The position numbers and the translations under genes were made by a program. A stretch of DNA of 24,622 nt, taken from an uncultured Bacteroidota bacterium. GTDB taxonomy: Bacteria > Bacteroidota > Bacteroidia > Chitinophagales > Chitinophagaceae. Of the stretch, positions 17,080-24,622 are shown in pieces. Position 1 is the stretch's first letter; each line of letters starts with the position of its first letter. A model generated the notes under the pieces. It made no database searches and was not told the origin of the DNA. It saw only the letters and a list, made by a program, of their open reading frames with translations. The DNA lies in NCBI GenBank assembly GCA_937928385.1, contig CALEZD010000089.1, positions 1 to 24,622 on the forward strand. Direction: 5' to 3'.

Positions 17080-18339
17080 CTATTCTTCGTATTTTTTGAA
17101 GATAACAGATGCATTGTGCCCCCCGAAGCCGAATGTATTGCTCAACGCCACGCGCACAGTGCGCTGTTGCGCTTTGTGAAATGTGAGGTTGAAATTCGGG
17201 TCAATCTCGGGGTCGTCAGTAAAGTGGTTGATGGTAGGCGGCACTATATCATGCATTACTGCCTTGATACTGGCTATCGCCTCAATAGCGCCCGCACCAC
17301 CCAGCAGGTGGCCGGTCATAGATTTTGTGGAACTGATGTTCAGCTTGTACGCGTGGTCGCCGAATACTTTTTTAATGGCAGTCAGCTCAGCTATATCGCC
17401 CAGCGGGGTAGATGTACCATGTACATTGATATAATCCACCTCTTCGGGTTGCATATCAGCGTCGTCCAGCACATTGCGCATCACATTGATAACACCCAGC
17501 CCCTCAGGGTGAGGTGCTGTCAGGTGATATGCATCTGCACTCATACCTCCACCGCATATTTCAGCCAGTATGGGTACGCCGCGTTTTTTAGCGTGCTCAA
17601 GTTCTTCCAGTATTACCGCGCAACCACCTTCGCCTAATACGAAGCCATCCCTGTCCTTATCAAAAGGACGGCTGGCTGTAGCAGGGTCGTCGTTGCGTTC
17701 GCTCAGCGCCTTCATGGCATTGAAACCGCCTATACCCGCTTCGGTTACTACGGCTTCAGAACCACCGGTAATGATGGCATCGGCCTTGCCTAAGCGTATA
17801 TAGTTAAAAGCGTCAATGAGTGCGTTGGTAGAAGAAGCGCAGGCGCTCACCGTAGCGAAGTTGGGCCCGCGGAAACCGTATTTCATGGAAATATGGCCTG
17901 CCGCAATGTCCAGTATCAGCTTGGGAATGAAGAAGGGGTTGAACCTGGGCGTGCCATCGCCGGCATTGAAGGCGGTCATCTCCTCGATGAAGGTAATCAT
18001 ACCGCCTATGCCCGATGCCCATATTACACCTACCCTGTCCTTGTCAATACCCTCCTCGTTGAGGCGGGCATGCTGTACAGCTTCGTCTGCCGAAATAACA
18101 GCCAGTTGTGAAAACCTGTCCAATTTACGGGCTTCCTTCCTGTCTAAGTAGTTCAGTGGGTCGAAGTTCTTCAGCTCGCAGGCGAACTTGGTCTTAAACT
18201 TAGTTACGTCGAATTGTTTAATGAAATCGGCGCCCGAAACTCCATTAATCAAGCCATCCCAATATTCAGGAACAGTATTGCCTAATGGAGTCAGTGCGCC
18301 GAGACCCGTAACGACAACGCGTTTTAACGGTAATTTCAT
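17080..18339 (-). CDS. fabF: Beta-ketoacyl-ACP synthase II
   Basis: FabF condenses malonyl-ACP with a growing acyl chain in type II fatty-acid synthesis in the cytoplasm. The 419 residues match the usual length. The Cys-His-His triad is visible as C167 (SACASS), H307 (VHGTSTPLGD) and H344 (MTGHLLGGAG), with K339 in the SSTKS motif and the NTFGFGGHN glycine loop at 401-409. The N-terminal RVVVTGLGALTPLG is typical. The acyl carrier gene acpP lies 34 bases upstream and rnc begins 2 bases downstream, so the three are likely one operon with possible translational coupling to rnc. No abnormalities were seen. Confidence 0.97.
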   Translation of the reverse strand: MKLPLKRVVVTGLGALTPLGNTVPEYWDGLINGVSGADFIKQFDVTKFKTKFACELKNFDPLNYLDRKEARKLDRFSQLAVISADEAVQHARLNEEGIDKDRVGVIWASGIGGMITFIEEMTAFNAGDGTPRFNPFFIPKLILDIAAGHISMKYGFRGPNFATVSACASSTNALIDAFNYIRLGKADAIITGGSEAVVTEAGIGGFNAMKALSERNDDPATASRPFDKDRDGFVLGEGGCAVILEELEHAKKRGVPILAEICGGGMSADAYHLTAPHPEGLGVINVMRNVLDDADMQPEEVDYINVHGTSTPLGDIAELTAIKKVFGDHAYKLNISSTKSMTGHLLGGAGAIEAIASIKAVMHDIVPPTINHFTDDPEIDPNFNLTFHKAQQRTVRVALSNTFGFGGHNASVIFKKYEE

Positions 18340-18373
18340 TGAAACAAATTCAGTTTTAAACTAATTCAGGTTG

Positions 18374-18610
18374 TTACTTTACGTGCTCTTCCAGGTAAGA
18401 GATAGCCTGGCCGACTGTTGTAATAGTCTCTGCCTGTTCGTCAGGAATTGAGATGTTGAATTCTTTCTCGAATTCCATGATTAATTCAACTGTATCCAGT
18501 GAATCAGCACCCAGGTCGTTTGTAAAACTAGCCTCAGGGGTTACCTCTGACTCATCTACACCCAGTTTGTCGACGATAATTTTCTTAACGCGATTTGCAA
18601 TTTCAGACAT
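18374..18610 (-). CDS. acpP: Acyl carrier protein
   Basis: This small acidic four-helix protein carries acyl chains on a 4'-phosphopantetheine arm for fatty-acid synthesis. The 78 residues match the family. The attachment motif GADSLD gives S37 as the modified serine, and the flanking EFEKEFNISIPDE helix is characteristic. It is followed 34 bases later by fabF, its partner enzyme. The 111-base gap upstream holds a possible promoter box, so acpP probably begins the acpP-fabF-rnc transcript, with some read-through possible from the ABC ATPase gene. Confidence 0.97.
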   Translation of the reverse strand: MSEIANRVKKIIVDKLGVDESEVTPEASFTNDLGADSLDTVELIMEFEKEFNISIPDEQAETITTVGQAISYLEEHVK

Positions 18611-18633
18611 GATCTATGCTTTTAATTATGCTG

Positions 18634-18641
18634 CAAAAATA
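18634..18641 (-). promoter_or_regulatory. Possible -7 box of the acpP operon
   Basis: On the minus strand these bases read TATTTTTG, matching TAnnTTTG, about 24 bases before the acpP ATG. The expected -33 TTG is not clear at the right spacing; only a T-rich stretch lies there. The position in the acpP upstream gap supports the call, but the motif is simple in AT-rich DNA. Confidence 0.35.
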
Positions 18642-18721
18642 TACTTTTTACCAAAACGAAAAAGTAATCTCTAAATTTCTTCTTTTGGCTACAATATTAT
18701 AATAATCCGTATAAATATAAT

Positions 18722-19390
18722 TTATTTATTGTATCGCTCCTCAGTTATTTTTCCATCCTTCATTATGAGCGTCCTGTCGGTCATTGCAGCCAACTCTTCA
18801 TTATGTGTTATCATTATATATGTTTGGCCAAACTGGTTGCGCAGGTCAATAAATAATTGATGTATCGCCATCGCATTATTGCTGTCCAGGTTGCCGGTTG
18901 GCTCATCTGCCATCACTACCGATGGATTATTGACCAATGCGCGTGCTATAGCTACCCGCTGCTGTTCACCGCCCGATAATTCCGAAGGTTTGTTATTCAG
19001 CCTGCCACCCAGCCCTACTACCTCCAGCATTTTTTTTGCCTCTTGCAGCGCTGCTGTTTTGCCTGTACCGCTTATCCATAGCGGTACCGCCACATTTTCT
19101 ACTGCCGAAAACTCGGGCAATAAATGATGAAACTGGAAGACAAACCCCATCTCTTTGTTCCTGAATGCTGCCTGCTTTTTCTCAGGCATGGCAAACAAGT
19201 CGGTCTCTTTTATCTTCACTTGCCCGCTATCGGGTTTGTCCAACCCGCCCAGCAGGTGCAGCAGGGTACTCTTGCCTGCACCCGATGCCCCTGTCACCGA
19301 TACTATCTCTCCCCGGGCAACATTTAATGACACGCCGTTGACAACAGTAAGATTGGAATACTTTTTGAAGAGGTTATCTGCAACGAGCAT
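18722..19390 (-). CDS. ABC transporter ATP-binding protein, LolD/MacB-type
   Basis: This is a cytoplasmic ATPase of the LolD/FtsE/MacB group, which powers lipoprotein release or related export with an FtsX-like permease. The 222 residues are typical of a stand-alone ATPase. Visible motifs are Walker A GASGAGKST (34-42), the Q-loop at Q86 in VFQFHHLLPEF (the HHLLPEFSAVENV pattern favours LolD), signature LSGGEQQR (138-145), Walker B VVMADEP with E163, and H-loop H196. No permease gene is adjacent, so the partner must be encoded elsewhere and the substrate is uncertain. It lies upstream of acpP on the same strand with a 111-base gap. No good promoter box was found directly upstream. Confidence 0.88.
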   Translation of the reverse strand: MLVADNLFKKYSNLTVVNGVSLNVARGEIVSVTGASGAGKSTLLHLLGGLDKPDSGQVKIKETDLFAMPEKKQAAFRNKEMGFVFQFHHLLPEFSAVENVAVPLWISGTGKTAALQEAKKMLEVVGLGGRLNNKPSELSGGEQQRVAIARALVNNPSVVMADEPTGNLDSNNAMAIHQLFIDLRNQFGQTYIMITHNEELAAMTDRTLIMKDGKITEERYNK

Positions 19391-19496
19391 GATGTAAAAG
19401 TCAGCTAAAATGGTAGTTTAACCAAACAAATATTTTATAATAAATATAGCATTTGAGATAAGGGGTTAATCAGTTGTTACGTTAAAATTAAAAAGT

Positions 19497-19526
19497 TTGT
19501 AATTGTGAATTGAAAACTTACATTTG
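19497..19526 (+). promoter_or_regulatory. Bacteroidota-type promoter of the DUF2795-like gene
   Basis: TTG at 19497-19499 and TACATTTG at 19519-19526 are separated by 19 bases, a very good match to the TTG / TAnnTTTG promoter. It lies 34 bases before the ATG of the small acidic protein gene, in the 170-base divergent gap shared with the ABC ATPase gene. Confidence 0.62.
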
Positions 19527-19560
19527 CGGAAATCTATAATACAATAAATAAAATTGAAAT

Positions 19561-19782
19561 ATGTTTTGGACACTCGAATTAGCATCGCATCTTGAAGATG
19601 CACCATGGCCCGCAACAAAAGACGAGTTAATAGATTACGCTATTCGTTCGGGCGCGCCGCTTGAGGTAGTTGAAAACATCCAGGAATTGGATGATGAGGG
19701 TGAGATATACGAAGGTATAGAAGATATATGGCCTGATTATCCTACACAGGAGGACTTCTTCTTCAACGAAGATGAATATTAA
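19561..19782 (+). CDS. Small highly acidic DUF2795-type protein
   Basis: The function is unknown. The 73 residues contain 22 Asp/Glu and only 2 Lys/Arg, so the protein is extremely acidic and surely cytoplasmic and soluble; there is no signal or membrane segment. The sequence LELASHLEDAPWPATKDELI (residues 5-24), then YAIRSGAPLEVVENIQEL, matches the DUF2795 pattern that I recall as strongly conserved in Bacteroidota. The aromatic-acidic tail EDFFFNEDEY is also typical. The gene stands alone, with a near-consensus promoter 34 bases upstream and a strong hairpin terminator 20 bases downstream, and is flanked by genes on the opposite strand. This layout suggests a well-expressed single-gene unit. 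The domain name is from recall rather than a search. Confidence 0.85.
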   Translation: MFWTLELASHLEDAPWPATKDELIDYAIRSGAPLEVVENIQELDDEGEIYEGIEDIWPDYPTQEDFFFNEDEY

Positions 19783-19801
19783 ATCGAAAAAAACTAACAA
19801 C

Positions 19802-19835
19802 ACAAATCCCCGCTAATGCGGGGATTTGTTATTTA
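19802..19835. terminator. Bidirectional intrinsic terminator
   Basis: A perfect 12-base-pair stem, ACAAATCCCCGC (19802-19813) with GCGGGGATTTGT (19818-19829), closes a TAAT loop. T-rich sequence follows on the plus strand, and the A-rich stretch at about 19788-19796 gives a U-tract on the minus strand. It separates the convergent acidic-protein gene and the symporter gene and should serve both. Confidence 0.85.
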
Positions 19836-19850
19836 ATACAGGTAATTTTT

Positions 19851-21287
19851 TTACGCTATAGGTTTTGTCCTTGCTGAAAAGATTTGATGGGTGATGATAT
19901 AACCAATAGTTGCTGCACTCAACCCGAATATATTTGCATCCAACCCGTAAGGAAGCGCTACGCCCGATATAATGAGTATAATAGTAATGCCCCCGCCCAG
20001 AATCATACTCACCATAGCCGCCTGTGCAAAACGATGTTTTAAAAATATAGCTGCGACTATAGGTACGCTCAACCCCGATACCATAAAAGCATAGGCATAC
20101 AACATCAGCTCCAGTACATTTTCCATCACCGATGCCAACAGTATGGCAAACAGGCCGATAGCCAGCGTACTGTATTGCGAAAACCTGACTACTTTTTTAT
20201 GTTCGCCTTTGCTGCTTTGCGGCACCAGGTCGCCCACTACGCTGCCCGATGCAGCCATCAGGCAACTGTCTGCCGTAGATAATACGGCGGAGAAATACGC
20301 AGCCAATACTAAACCAGTTACACCTGCTGGAAGTATGTTTTTTATCAGTAGGGGCAGGCCCAGTTCGCTATCGCCCAACGCGCCGCCGGGTACAGCTACT
20401 ATGCCTTTTTGCACAGCTACATTGGCCAGCATGCCCAGCAGCACACCGGTGAATGCCATAAAGGGCCACTCCAGCACACCGGCTATATACCATGCTTTTT
20501 TTGCAGTCTTCACATCTTTACAGGCAAATATCCTTTGGTATAATGTCATACCCACAAACCATATCGGCACAACAGTCACAGTCCAGTTCACAATATTCTG
20601 CCAGCTGATATTGGTCAGGCTCAGCATATCGTCCGTCAGGAAGGGCATTATGCCTTGCAGCCCGCCCAGCTTTATCCAGGTCATAGGTATGGCTACACCC
20701 ATCAGCCCTATCAGCAGTATTATCCACTGCACTGTATCTGTATATATCACAGCCTTCATACCACCCATCATGGTATATACTACAGCTATCGCGCCCATTA
20801 TCCATAGCATCTGCTGTGTACCCATTTGGGGAAAGGTGGCAGATGTGAGTTTAGCACCCGCCAGCAGTTGCGAGCTGGTAAAGCCCATATAACCTATAAT
20901 GCAGATAACCGCCGCAATAATAGCCACGGGCCTGCTGTACAGGAAACCAAACACCTGCGGCAGAGTCAGAAAATGCCTTCCATGTTTTTGTTGCCAGTCA
21001 AATACTTTGGGTATCAGCAGTGCAGCGCTTATCCATGCGCCGATAAGCCCTGTAAACAATAACCATGAGCCCGATAGCCCCATGGTAAATCCCAGCCCGC
21101 CCAGCCCGATAGAAAAACCGCCACCTACATCCGTAGCTACTACTGATAACCCAACGTGTCCCGGTTTCATATTTCCACCACCTGTGTAATAATCACGTTC
21201 GTTATTATTCTTGTTCAGGAAATAAAAGCCAACACTCAGCATCAGCAAAAAATAAACCGCGAAAATGATAATATCTATCCATGCCAT
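19851..21287 (-). CDS. Sodium:solute symporter family protein
   Basis: This 478-residue inner-membrane protein has the many hydrophobic segments of the SSS (LeuT-fold) family. Characteristic features are an N-terminal helix from residue 4, the loop RDYYTGGGNMKPGHVGLSVVATDVGGG, and the family signature GGMKAVIYTDTVQW near the middle of the chain. Members use the Na+ gradient to import sugars, amino acids, carboxylates or similar solutes. The substrate cannot be read from sequence here, and no catabolic genes adjoin it. It is a stand-alone gene, convergent with the small acidic protein gene across a strong terminator. It diverges from the cytochrome-c/propeller lipoprotein gene across a 252-base gap. 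Confidence 0.87.
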   Translation of the reverse strand: MAWIDIIIFAVYFLLMLSVGFYFLNKNNNERDYYTGGGNMKPGHVGLSVVATDVGGGFSIGLGGLGFTMGLSGSWLLFTGLIGAWISAALLIPKVFDWQQKHGRHFLTLPQVFGFLYSRPVAIIAAVICIIGYMGFTSSQLLAGAKLTSATFPQMGTQQMLWIMGAIAVVYTMMGGMKAVIYTDTVQWIILLIGLMGVAIPMTWIKLGGLQGIMPFLTDDMLSLTNISWQNIVNWTVTVVPIWFVGMTLYQRIFACKDVKTAKKAWYIAGVLEWPFMAFTGVLLGMLANVAVQKGIVAVPGGALGDSELGLPLLIKNILPAGVTGLVLAAYFSAVLSTADSCLMAASGSVVGDLVPQSSKGEHKKVVRFSQYSTLAIGLFAILLASVMENVLELMLYAYAFMVSGLSVPIVAAIFLKHRFAQAAMVSMILGGGITIILIISGVALPYGLDANIFGLSAATIGYIITHQIFSARTKPIA

Positions 21288-21539
21288 CTGTCAGCAAAGT
21301 ATTTTTATGGTACAACAAAAAAGGTATGGCGGTTGCGGAAACACAAAAGATGTAAAACGGGAAAAAGCTTTACGGGCGTGCAGAAATCAGAAAGCAACCA
21401 TGACAAAGGTAAGAAATAAGATACATTGATAAAATCTATATTCCCTCCGGTGCTTGTATAGCAAGAATACATTTTTACATTAACTGTGCGTGAGCTTTGT
21501 ATCACATTTGTAAGTACATTTGATACTACTTATACGGTG
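21288..21539. other. Divergent intergenic region with candidate promoters
   Basis: No gene is seen between the divergent symporter and lipoprotein starts. On the minus strand TACCTTTG (21404-21411) matches the -7 box but lacks a clear TTG at the usual distance; if used, it would give the symporter a leader of about 110 bases. The plus-strand promoter candidate at 21497-21522 is listed separately. The rest shows nothing recognisable. Confidence 0.4.
21497..21522 (+). promoter_or_regulatory. Candidate promoter of the cytochrome-c/propeller lipoprotein gene
   Basis: TACATTTG (21515-21522) matches TAnnTTTG, and a TTG lies at 21497-21499 with a rather short 15-base spacer. Transcription would begin about 10 bases before the ATG at 21540. 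The site lies inside the frame that would be coding if the GTG at 21486 were the start, which argues for the ATG. Confidence 0.4.
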
Positions 21540-23000
21540 ATGAAAAAAAATATACTATTATCCTTAACTATTGTTGGTGCTATTGGTTGCATTGTATCCT
21601 GCAAGCACGAGCCCGGAGTAGCTCCCGGTACAAAAGGAGATGGGGCTTATCCTGCTGTAGTAGGCGATATTTTTATGAACCGCTGTGCCACTGCGGGCTG
21701 TCATAACGAAGCAAGCTATACAGGCGCAGGTGGCCTCAGGCTCGATAGCTGGGAACATTTATTTAACGGCGGTGTCAACGGTGCGGTGGTTGTGCCTTAC
21801 AGCTCCGATTACAGCTCGCTGATGTACTTCATCAATACAGATGCTAACCTGGGCCCGGTAGCCATACCCACTATGCCTCTCAACCATGACCCGCTTACGA
21901 AAGAAGAATACCTGGCTATAAAAAAATGGATAGACGAAGGTGCGCCCGACAAAGACGGGAAAATAGCATTTGCTTCGGAACCCGACACACGTCAAAAAGT
22001 TTATGCTATACACCTGGGCTGCGACATGATAGCAGTAATAGACGCGGAAAAGAATGTAGTGATGCGCTATATACCTGTCGGCAAGACGGATGGGCTTGAA
22101 ATGGCCGACTATATAAGGGTGTCGCCGGATGGAAGGTATGCGTATGTATGTATGTGGTTTGGCGAGGAAATGCATGTAATTGATACACGCACAGATAAGG
22201 TAGTTGCCAATATACCCCTCAACAATATACTTTGGTCAACTATGGCCATATCTTCAGACGGGGGGAAGGTGGCTGTGACAAATGTGGACAACCACCAACT
22301 GGCCATTATAAACACGGCAACAGCAAGTATGCAATATATGCCCAGTACTGCCTTCATCAATCCTAACGGAGTGGCGGGGAATAAATCCTTTGACACTTTT
22401 TACGTTACCAGCCTTCACGGCAATACTTTGTACAAGTATAGCAATGGGAATACAAAAACTATCAGTATAGACGGCAAACCATTAACTACAACTACCGGTA
22501 ACGGAGCGCCGGACCCCTTCGAAGTGGGCATGTCCCCCGACTATACCAGGTATTTTGTTACCTGCCACCGTACACAGGAAGTACGGGTGTTTAATACCTA
22601 TAATGACAGCCTGGTAAAGGTGATACCCGTAGGTATCCGGCCTACGGCTTTAACATTCGCTAAAAACAAGCCGTACCTGTTCGTAGCATGTTCTGAGGAT
22701 GCAGCAACAGGTATTTTCAAGGGAACAGTATATGTTATTGATTACAACACGCTGGAAGTTGTAAAGATTATTGCAGGCGATTTCTACCAGCCCAACAGCG
22801 TTGCTCTAAATGAACAAGACAATACTTTTTATGTGTTCAGCAGGAATCAGAACTATGATGGCCCCGCACCGCACCATTCCGGCCCATGCAGCGGACGCAA
22901 CGGCTATTACCAGGTGTACGACCTGAATACGCTGGAACCTAAAAATGGCAGGCGCTACGAGATACTTGTAGATCCCTTCATCGCGGCATCAAGATTCTGA
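21540..23000 (+). CDS. Lipoprotein with cytochrome-c-like domain and YVTN beta-propeller
   Basis: The ATG start gives 486 residues with a lipoprotein signal: a positive N-terminus (MKKN), a hydrophobic core and the lipobox IVSC, with lipidation at C21. Residues about 36-140 resemble a cytochrome-c domain. FMNRCATAGCH has C49, C54 and H55 in a CX4CH spacing, a later TMPLN (M112) could be the second haem ligand, and YLAIKKWIDEGAP is the typical closing helix. The rest (about 150-475) has repeated propeller blades such as IRVSPDGRYAYV, VAISSDGGKV-type strands, and VYVIDYNTLEVVKII, as in YVTN repeat proteins. It is probably a periplasm-facing or surface lipoprotein. Whether it binds haem or transfers electrons is unknown. 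An in-frame GTG at 21486 was rejected because it would bury the signal peptide. It is followed by a bidirectional terminator. Confidence 0.78.
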   Translation: MKKNILLSLTIVGAIGCIVSCKHEPGVAPGTKGDGAYPAVVGDIFMNRCATAGCHNEASYTGAGGLRLDSWEHLFNGGVNGAVVVPYSSDYSSLMYFINTDANLGPVAIPTMPLNHDPLTKEEYLAIKKWIDEGAPDKDGKIAFASEPDTRQKVYAIHLGCDMIAVIDAEKNVVMRYIPVGKTDGLEMADYIRVSPDGRYAYVCMWFGEEMHVIDTRTDKVVANIPLNNILWSTMAISSDGGKVAVTNVDNHQLAIINTATASMQYMPSTAFINPNGVAGNKSFDTFYVTSLHGNTLYKYSNGNTKTISIDGKPLTTTTGNGAPDPFEVGMSPDYTRYFVTCHRTQEVRVFNTYNDSLVKVIPVGIRPTALTFAKNKPYLFVACSEDAATGIFKGTVYVIDYNTLEVVKIIAGDFYQPNSVALNEQDNTFYVFSRNQNYDGPAPHHSGPCSGRNGYYQVYDLNTLEPKNGRRYEILVDPFIAASRF

Positions 23001-23005
23001 GTAAC

Positions 23006-23040
23006 AAAAAAAACGTCCACAACAGGTGGACGTTTTTTTT
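23006..23040. terminator. Bidirectional intrinsic terminator
   Basis: A perfect 15-base-pair inverted repeat, eight A plus CGTCCAC (23006-23020) with GTGGACG plus eight T (23026-23040), surrounds an AACAG loop. Because the A-run and T-run are part of the arms, it gives a U-tract on both strands. It lies between convergent genes ending at 23000 and 23060 and should terminate both. Confidence 0.9.
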
Positions 23041-23059
23041 GAAAATGTTATAGAAAGTA

Positions 23060-24403
23060 TTATTGTATCACAGCTTTAGTAACCTCTGTCGAGTTTTTGT
23101 ACGACATGATTACATTGTAAATTCCTTTTGCCCATGCTGATGTATTGATAGTTGTAACCTGCTGGCTTGTAGTGTTGGTATAAACCTGCCTGCCGGTCAT
23201 ATCAAATATCCTGATAGTTGCCTGGTCTGTTCCTGTTACATCCTCCATGCTTATGTTAAGGGTATTGCCGGCGGGGTTTGGATACACTTTGTAGTTCAGT
23301 TTTTGTGCTACTTCTTCTACCGATACTACATTGGGGTTATCAATACGCATGAGTTTTTTAGTAGTGGCGTTGACATACCATATTTTGTTGTCGTTAGTGA
23401 TTTTCACACCCATTACCCCAGGGCCACCTGTAATAATCGTACCTACTAGTGTAGCAGGTGTAGTACTTACATCATACACATGAATATTTCCGGTAGAGTT
23501 ATCGCTGACAATTATCCTGCCATTACGGTAATCAATGCCAGTTGGAGCAGTAAGTCCCGAAGATACCATTACTTCTTGTGTAGCCCCGGTTACTTCTTTG
23601 AATTCTGCCAGGGGTTCAGCATAAGGTGTCAGGTTAGCACCTACAGTACCGGAATTTGTTTTCATTCTTATTACCCTATTATTTCCGGCATCTACTATAT
23701 ACAACCAATTATTTTGCTTATCAAACGCCATGTGGCTGGGCACAGTCAGGCTTCTTTTTACTGTCACATCACTATAGCGACGCACCTTGCCGTCAGAATG
23801 GTCATCACCGCCAACTATGTGCGGTTGGGCAAAATCGTAGTGGCAGATGTTACCATTGTGGCCATCAAAGTACCAATATGCATTCCCGGCGTCGTACGCA
23901 ATCCCCATTCCATAAGGGCTTTGATGCAACATATCTATATGGCTGCCGAGTAACGCCCCGTTTACGTCCTGGTTTTCACGGGCAAAAATTGACGTATCAC
24001 TTGTCCATAAGGCCGGCCCCATAAAGAAAGTACCAGGGCCGTTTGTGGTTAAGATATCCTGCGCAGTTGCAAAATTATCGTTGTCGCCAAACGCTACGGC
24101 TACCGTACGTGCCATAAAATGGCCATTGTGCGAATCGCGCCTGAACTGTTGAAACTGGTTGCTCTTTCCTGTATTAAAAAAGATGACAACGCTTCCTCCG
24201 GCAGATTCCCTGTTTACTACCCAGCATTCATTTGGCCTGCCCGGCACAAAGTCAAGGTCATAAGGGTTGTTAAGGCCGTGGGTATTGTTCCCGATTTCTG
24301 TATAGGTGTTGGTACTTGTTGTGTACTTGTCAAGCTCATTCTGCGCATAAGCGCAACAACCACACAATACACTGGCCGTTGCGAGTAAAACTTTCTTCAT
24401 CAT
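23060..24403 (-). CDS. Secreted beta-propeller protein with T9SS type A sorting domain
   Basis: The 447 residues begin with a Sec signal peptide (MMKKVLLATAS..., likely cleavage after CAYA at residue 20). The middle resembles NHL-type propeller blades, for example NNWLYIVDAGNNRVIRM and a later GIDYRNGRIIVSDN. The C-terminal region of about 75 residues is a type A T9SS sorting domain: YKVYPNPAGNTLNISM, then IRIFDMTGRQVY, then AWAKGIYNVIM, ending in KAVIQ. By family knowledge the protein crosses the inner membrane by Sec and the outer membrane through SprA, then has the domain removed and is released or attached to the surface. No enzyme motif was recognised. It is convergent with the lipoprotein gene, which also carries a propeller. 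The ATG pair at 24403/24400 leaves the exact start ambiguous by one codon. Confidence 0.87.
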   Translation of the reverse strand: MMKKVLLATASVLCGCCAYAQNELDKYTTSTNTYTEIGNNTHGLNNPYDLDFVPGRPNECWVVNRESAGGSVVIFFNTGKSNQFQQFRRDSHNGHFMARTVAVAFGDNDNFATAQDILTTNGPGTFFMGPALWTSDTSIFARENQDVNGALLGSHIDMLHQSPYGMGIAYDAGNAYWYFDGHNGNICHYDFAQPHIVGGDDHSDGKVRRYSDVTVKRSLTVPSHMAFDKQNNWLYIVDAGNNRVIRMKTNSGTVGANLTPYAEPLAEFKEVTGATQEVMVSSGLTAPTGIDYRNGRIIVSDNSTGNIHVYDVSTTPATLVGTIITGGPGVMGVKITNDNKIWYVNATTKKLMRIDNPNVVSVEEVAQKLNYKVYPNPAGNTLNISMEDVTGTDQATIRIFDMTGRQVYTNTTSQQVTTINTSAWAKGIYNVIMSYKNSTEVTKAVIQ

Positions 24404-24622
24404 TTTTACCTGTTTTAAGTTAAAGTTGATAGTTTGAATGCCTGCAAATTACAATATAACCTGCCCGGACATACATCAAATATAAGGGATTTATAATTAA
24501 TGTAGCTACAGATACCCGCTATGTGCCCGGTTTGTGGATTTATAGATTCCCATTTGCCTCATATAATTTAACAAAGCAGCTATATGTAGTTGTGCCGTAT
24601 GCAACTGTCTACAGTAAATCAA
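24404..24622. other. Non-coding region upstream of the T9SS cargo gene
   Basis: No credible gene is seen up to the window's end. On the minus strand TATATTTG (24477-24484) matches the -7 promoter box but no clear -33 TTG is present. A perfect 10-base palindrome, TGTAGCTACA (24501-24510), lies about where the -33 region would be and could be an operator or chance. Confidence 0.35.

Noticed and set aside
17116..17637. Plus-strand open frame of 173 residues opposite fabF
   Set aside because: It lies wholly antisense to fabF and has no family resemblance or start signal.
19391..19440. ATATTTG and TTTGTTTG sequences upstream of the ABC ATPase gene as its promoter
   Set aside because: Neither has TA at the required position before TTTG, so they do not fit TAnnTTTG.
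21486..21539. GTG start 18 codons upstream of the cytochrome-c/propeller lipoprotein ATG
   Set aside because: It would put MRELCITF... before the MKKN signal sequence and bury the lipobox, and a candidate promoter lies within this stretch.
22136..22157. GTATGTATG-type microsatellite
   Set aside because: It is short, encodes ordinary YAYV residues of a propeller blade, and does not look like a phase-variable tract.

Overview
The window looks like chromosomal DNA of a Bacteroidota bacterium, probably from the Chitinophagaceae or a neighbouring family (lineage inferred, not tested). The evidence is a full-length SprA/Sov type 9 secretion translocon directly downstream of ruvA, a secreted protein with a T9SS C-terminal sorting domain, several TAnnTTTG-type promoter boxes, few Shine-Dalgarno sequences, and GTG or TTG starts on several genes. 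I see no rRNA, tRNA, CRISPR array, insertion sequence or phage gene.

Layout. (1) 196-8241 (+): ruvA and sprA, 21 bases apart. (2) 8335-16364 (+): seven genes on one strand with short gaps. These are paaA, paaB and paaC of the phenylacetyl-CoA epoxidase, then a family 2 glycosyltransferase and two tandem paralogous multi-spanning membrane proteins, then paaD. (3) 16361-19390 (-): a lolD-like ABC ATPase, acpP, fabF and rnc, read in that order; acpP-fabF-rnc is a fatty-acid/RNase III cluster. The rnc stop overlaps the paaD stop tail-to-tail. (4) 19561-19782 (+): a very acidic 73-residue DUF2795-type protein with its own promoter and terminator. (5) 19851-21287 (-): a sodium:solute symporter. (6) 21540-23000 (+): a lipoprotein joining a cytochrome-c-like domain (CX4CH) to a YVTN-type beta-propeller. 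(7) 23060-24403 (-): a beta-propeller protein with a T9SS type A sorting domain.

How the genes work together. SprA forms the outer-membrane channel of the T9SS, and the last gene encodes a likely cargo of that channel. PaaABC and PaaD belong to ring epoxidation of phenylacetyl-CoA; paaE, the reductase, is not in the window. The most unusual region is 10505-15811. A DPM1/Alg5-like glycosyltransferase is translationally coupled to a GT-C-like membrane protein, which is followed 4 bases later by its diverged paralog. Each paralog ends in a large, probably extracytoplasmic domain with a carbohydrate-binding-like jellyroll pattern. I read this as a lipid-linked sugar-transfer module placed inside a phenylacetate operon. 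The substrate is unknown, and a functional link to phenylacetate is not shown. Most of the rest is ordinary core genome.
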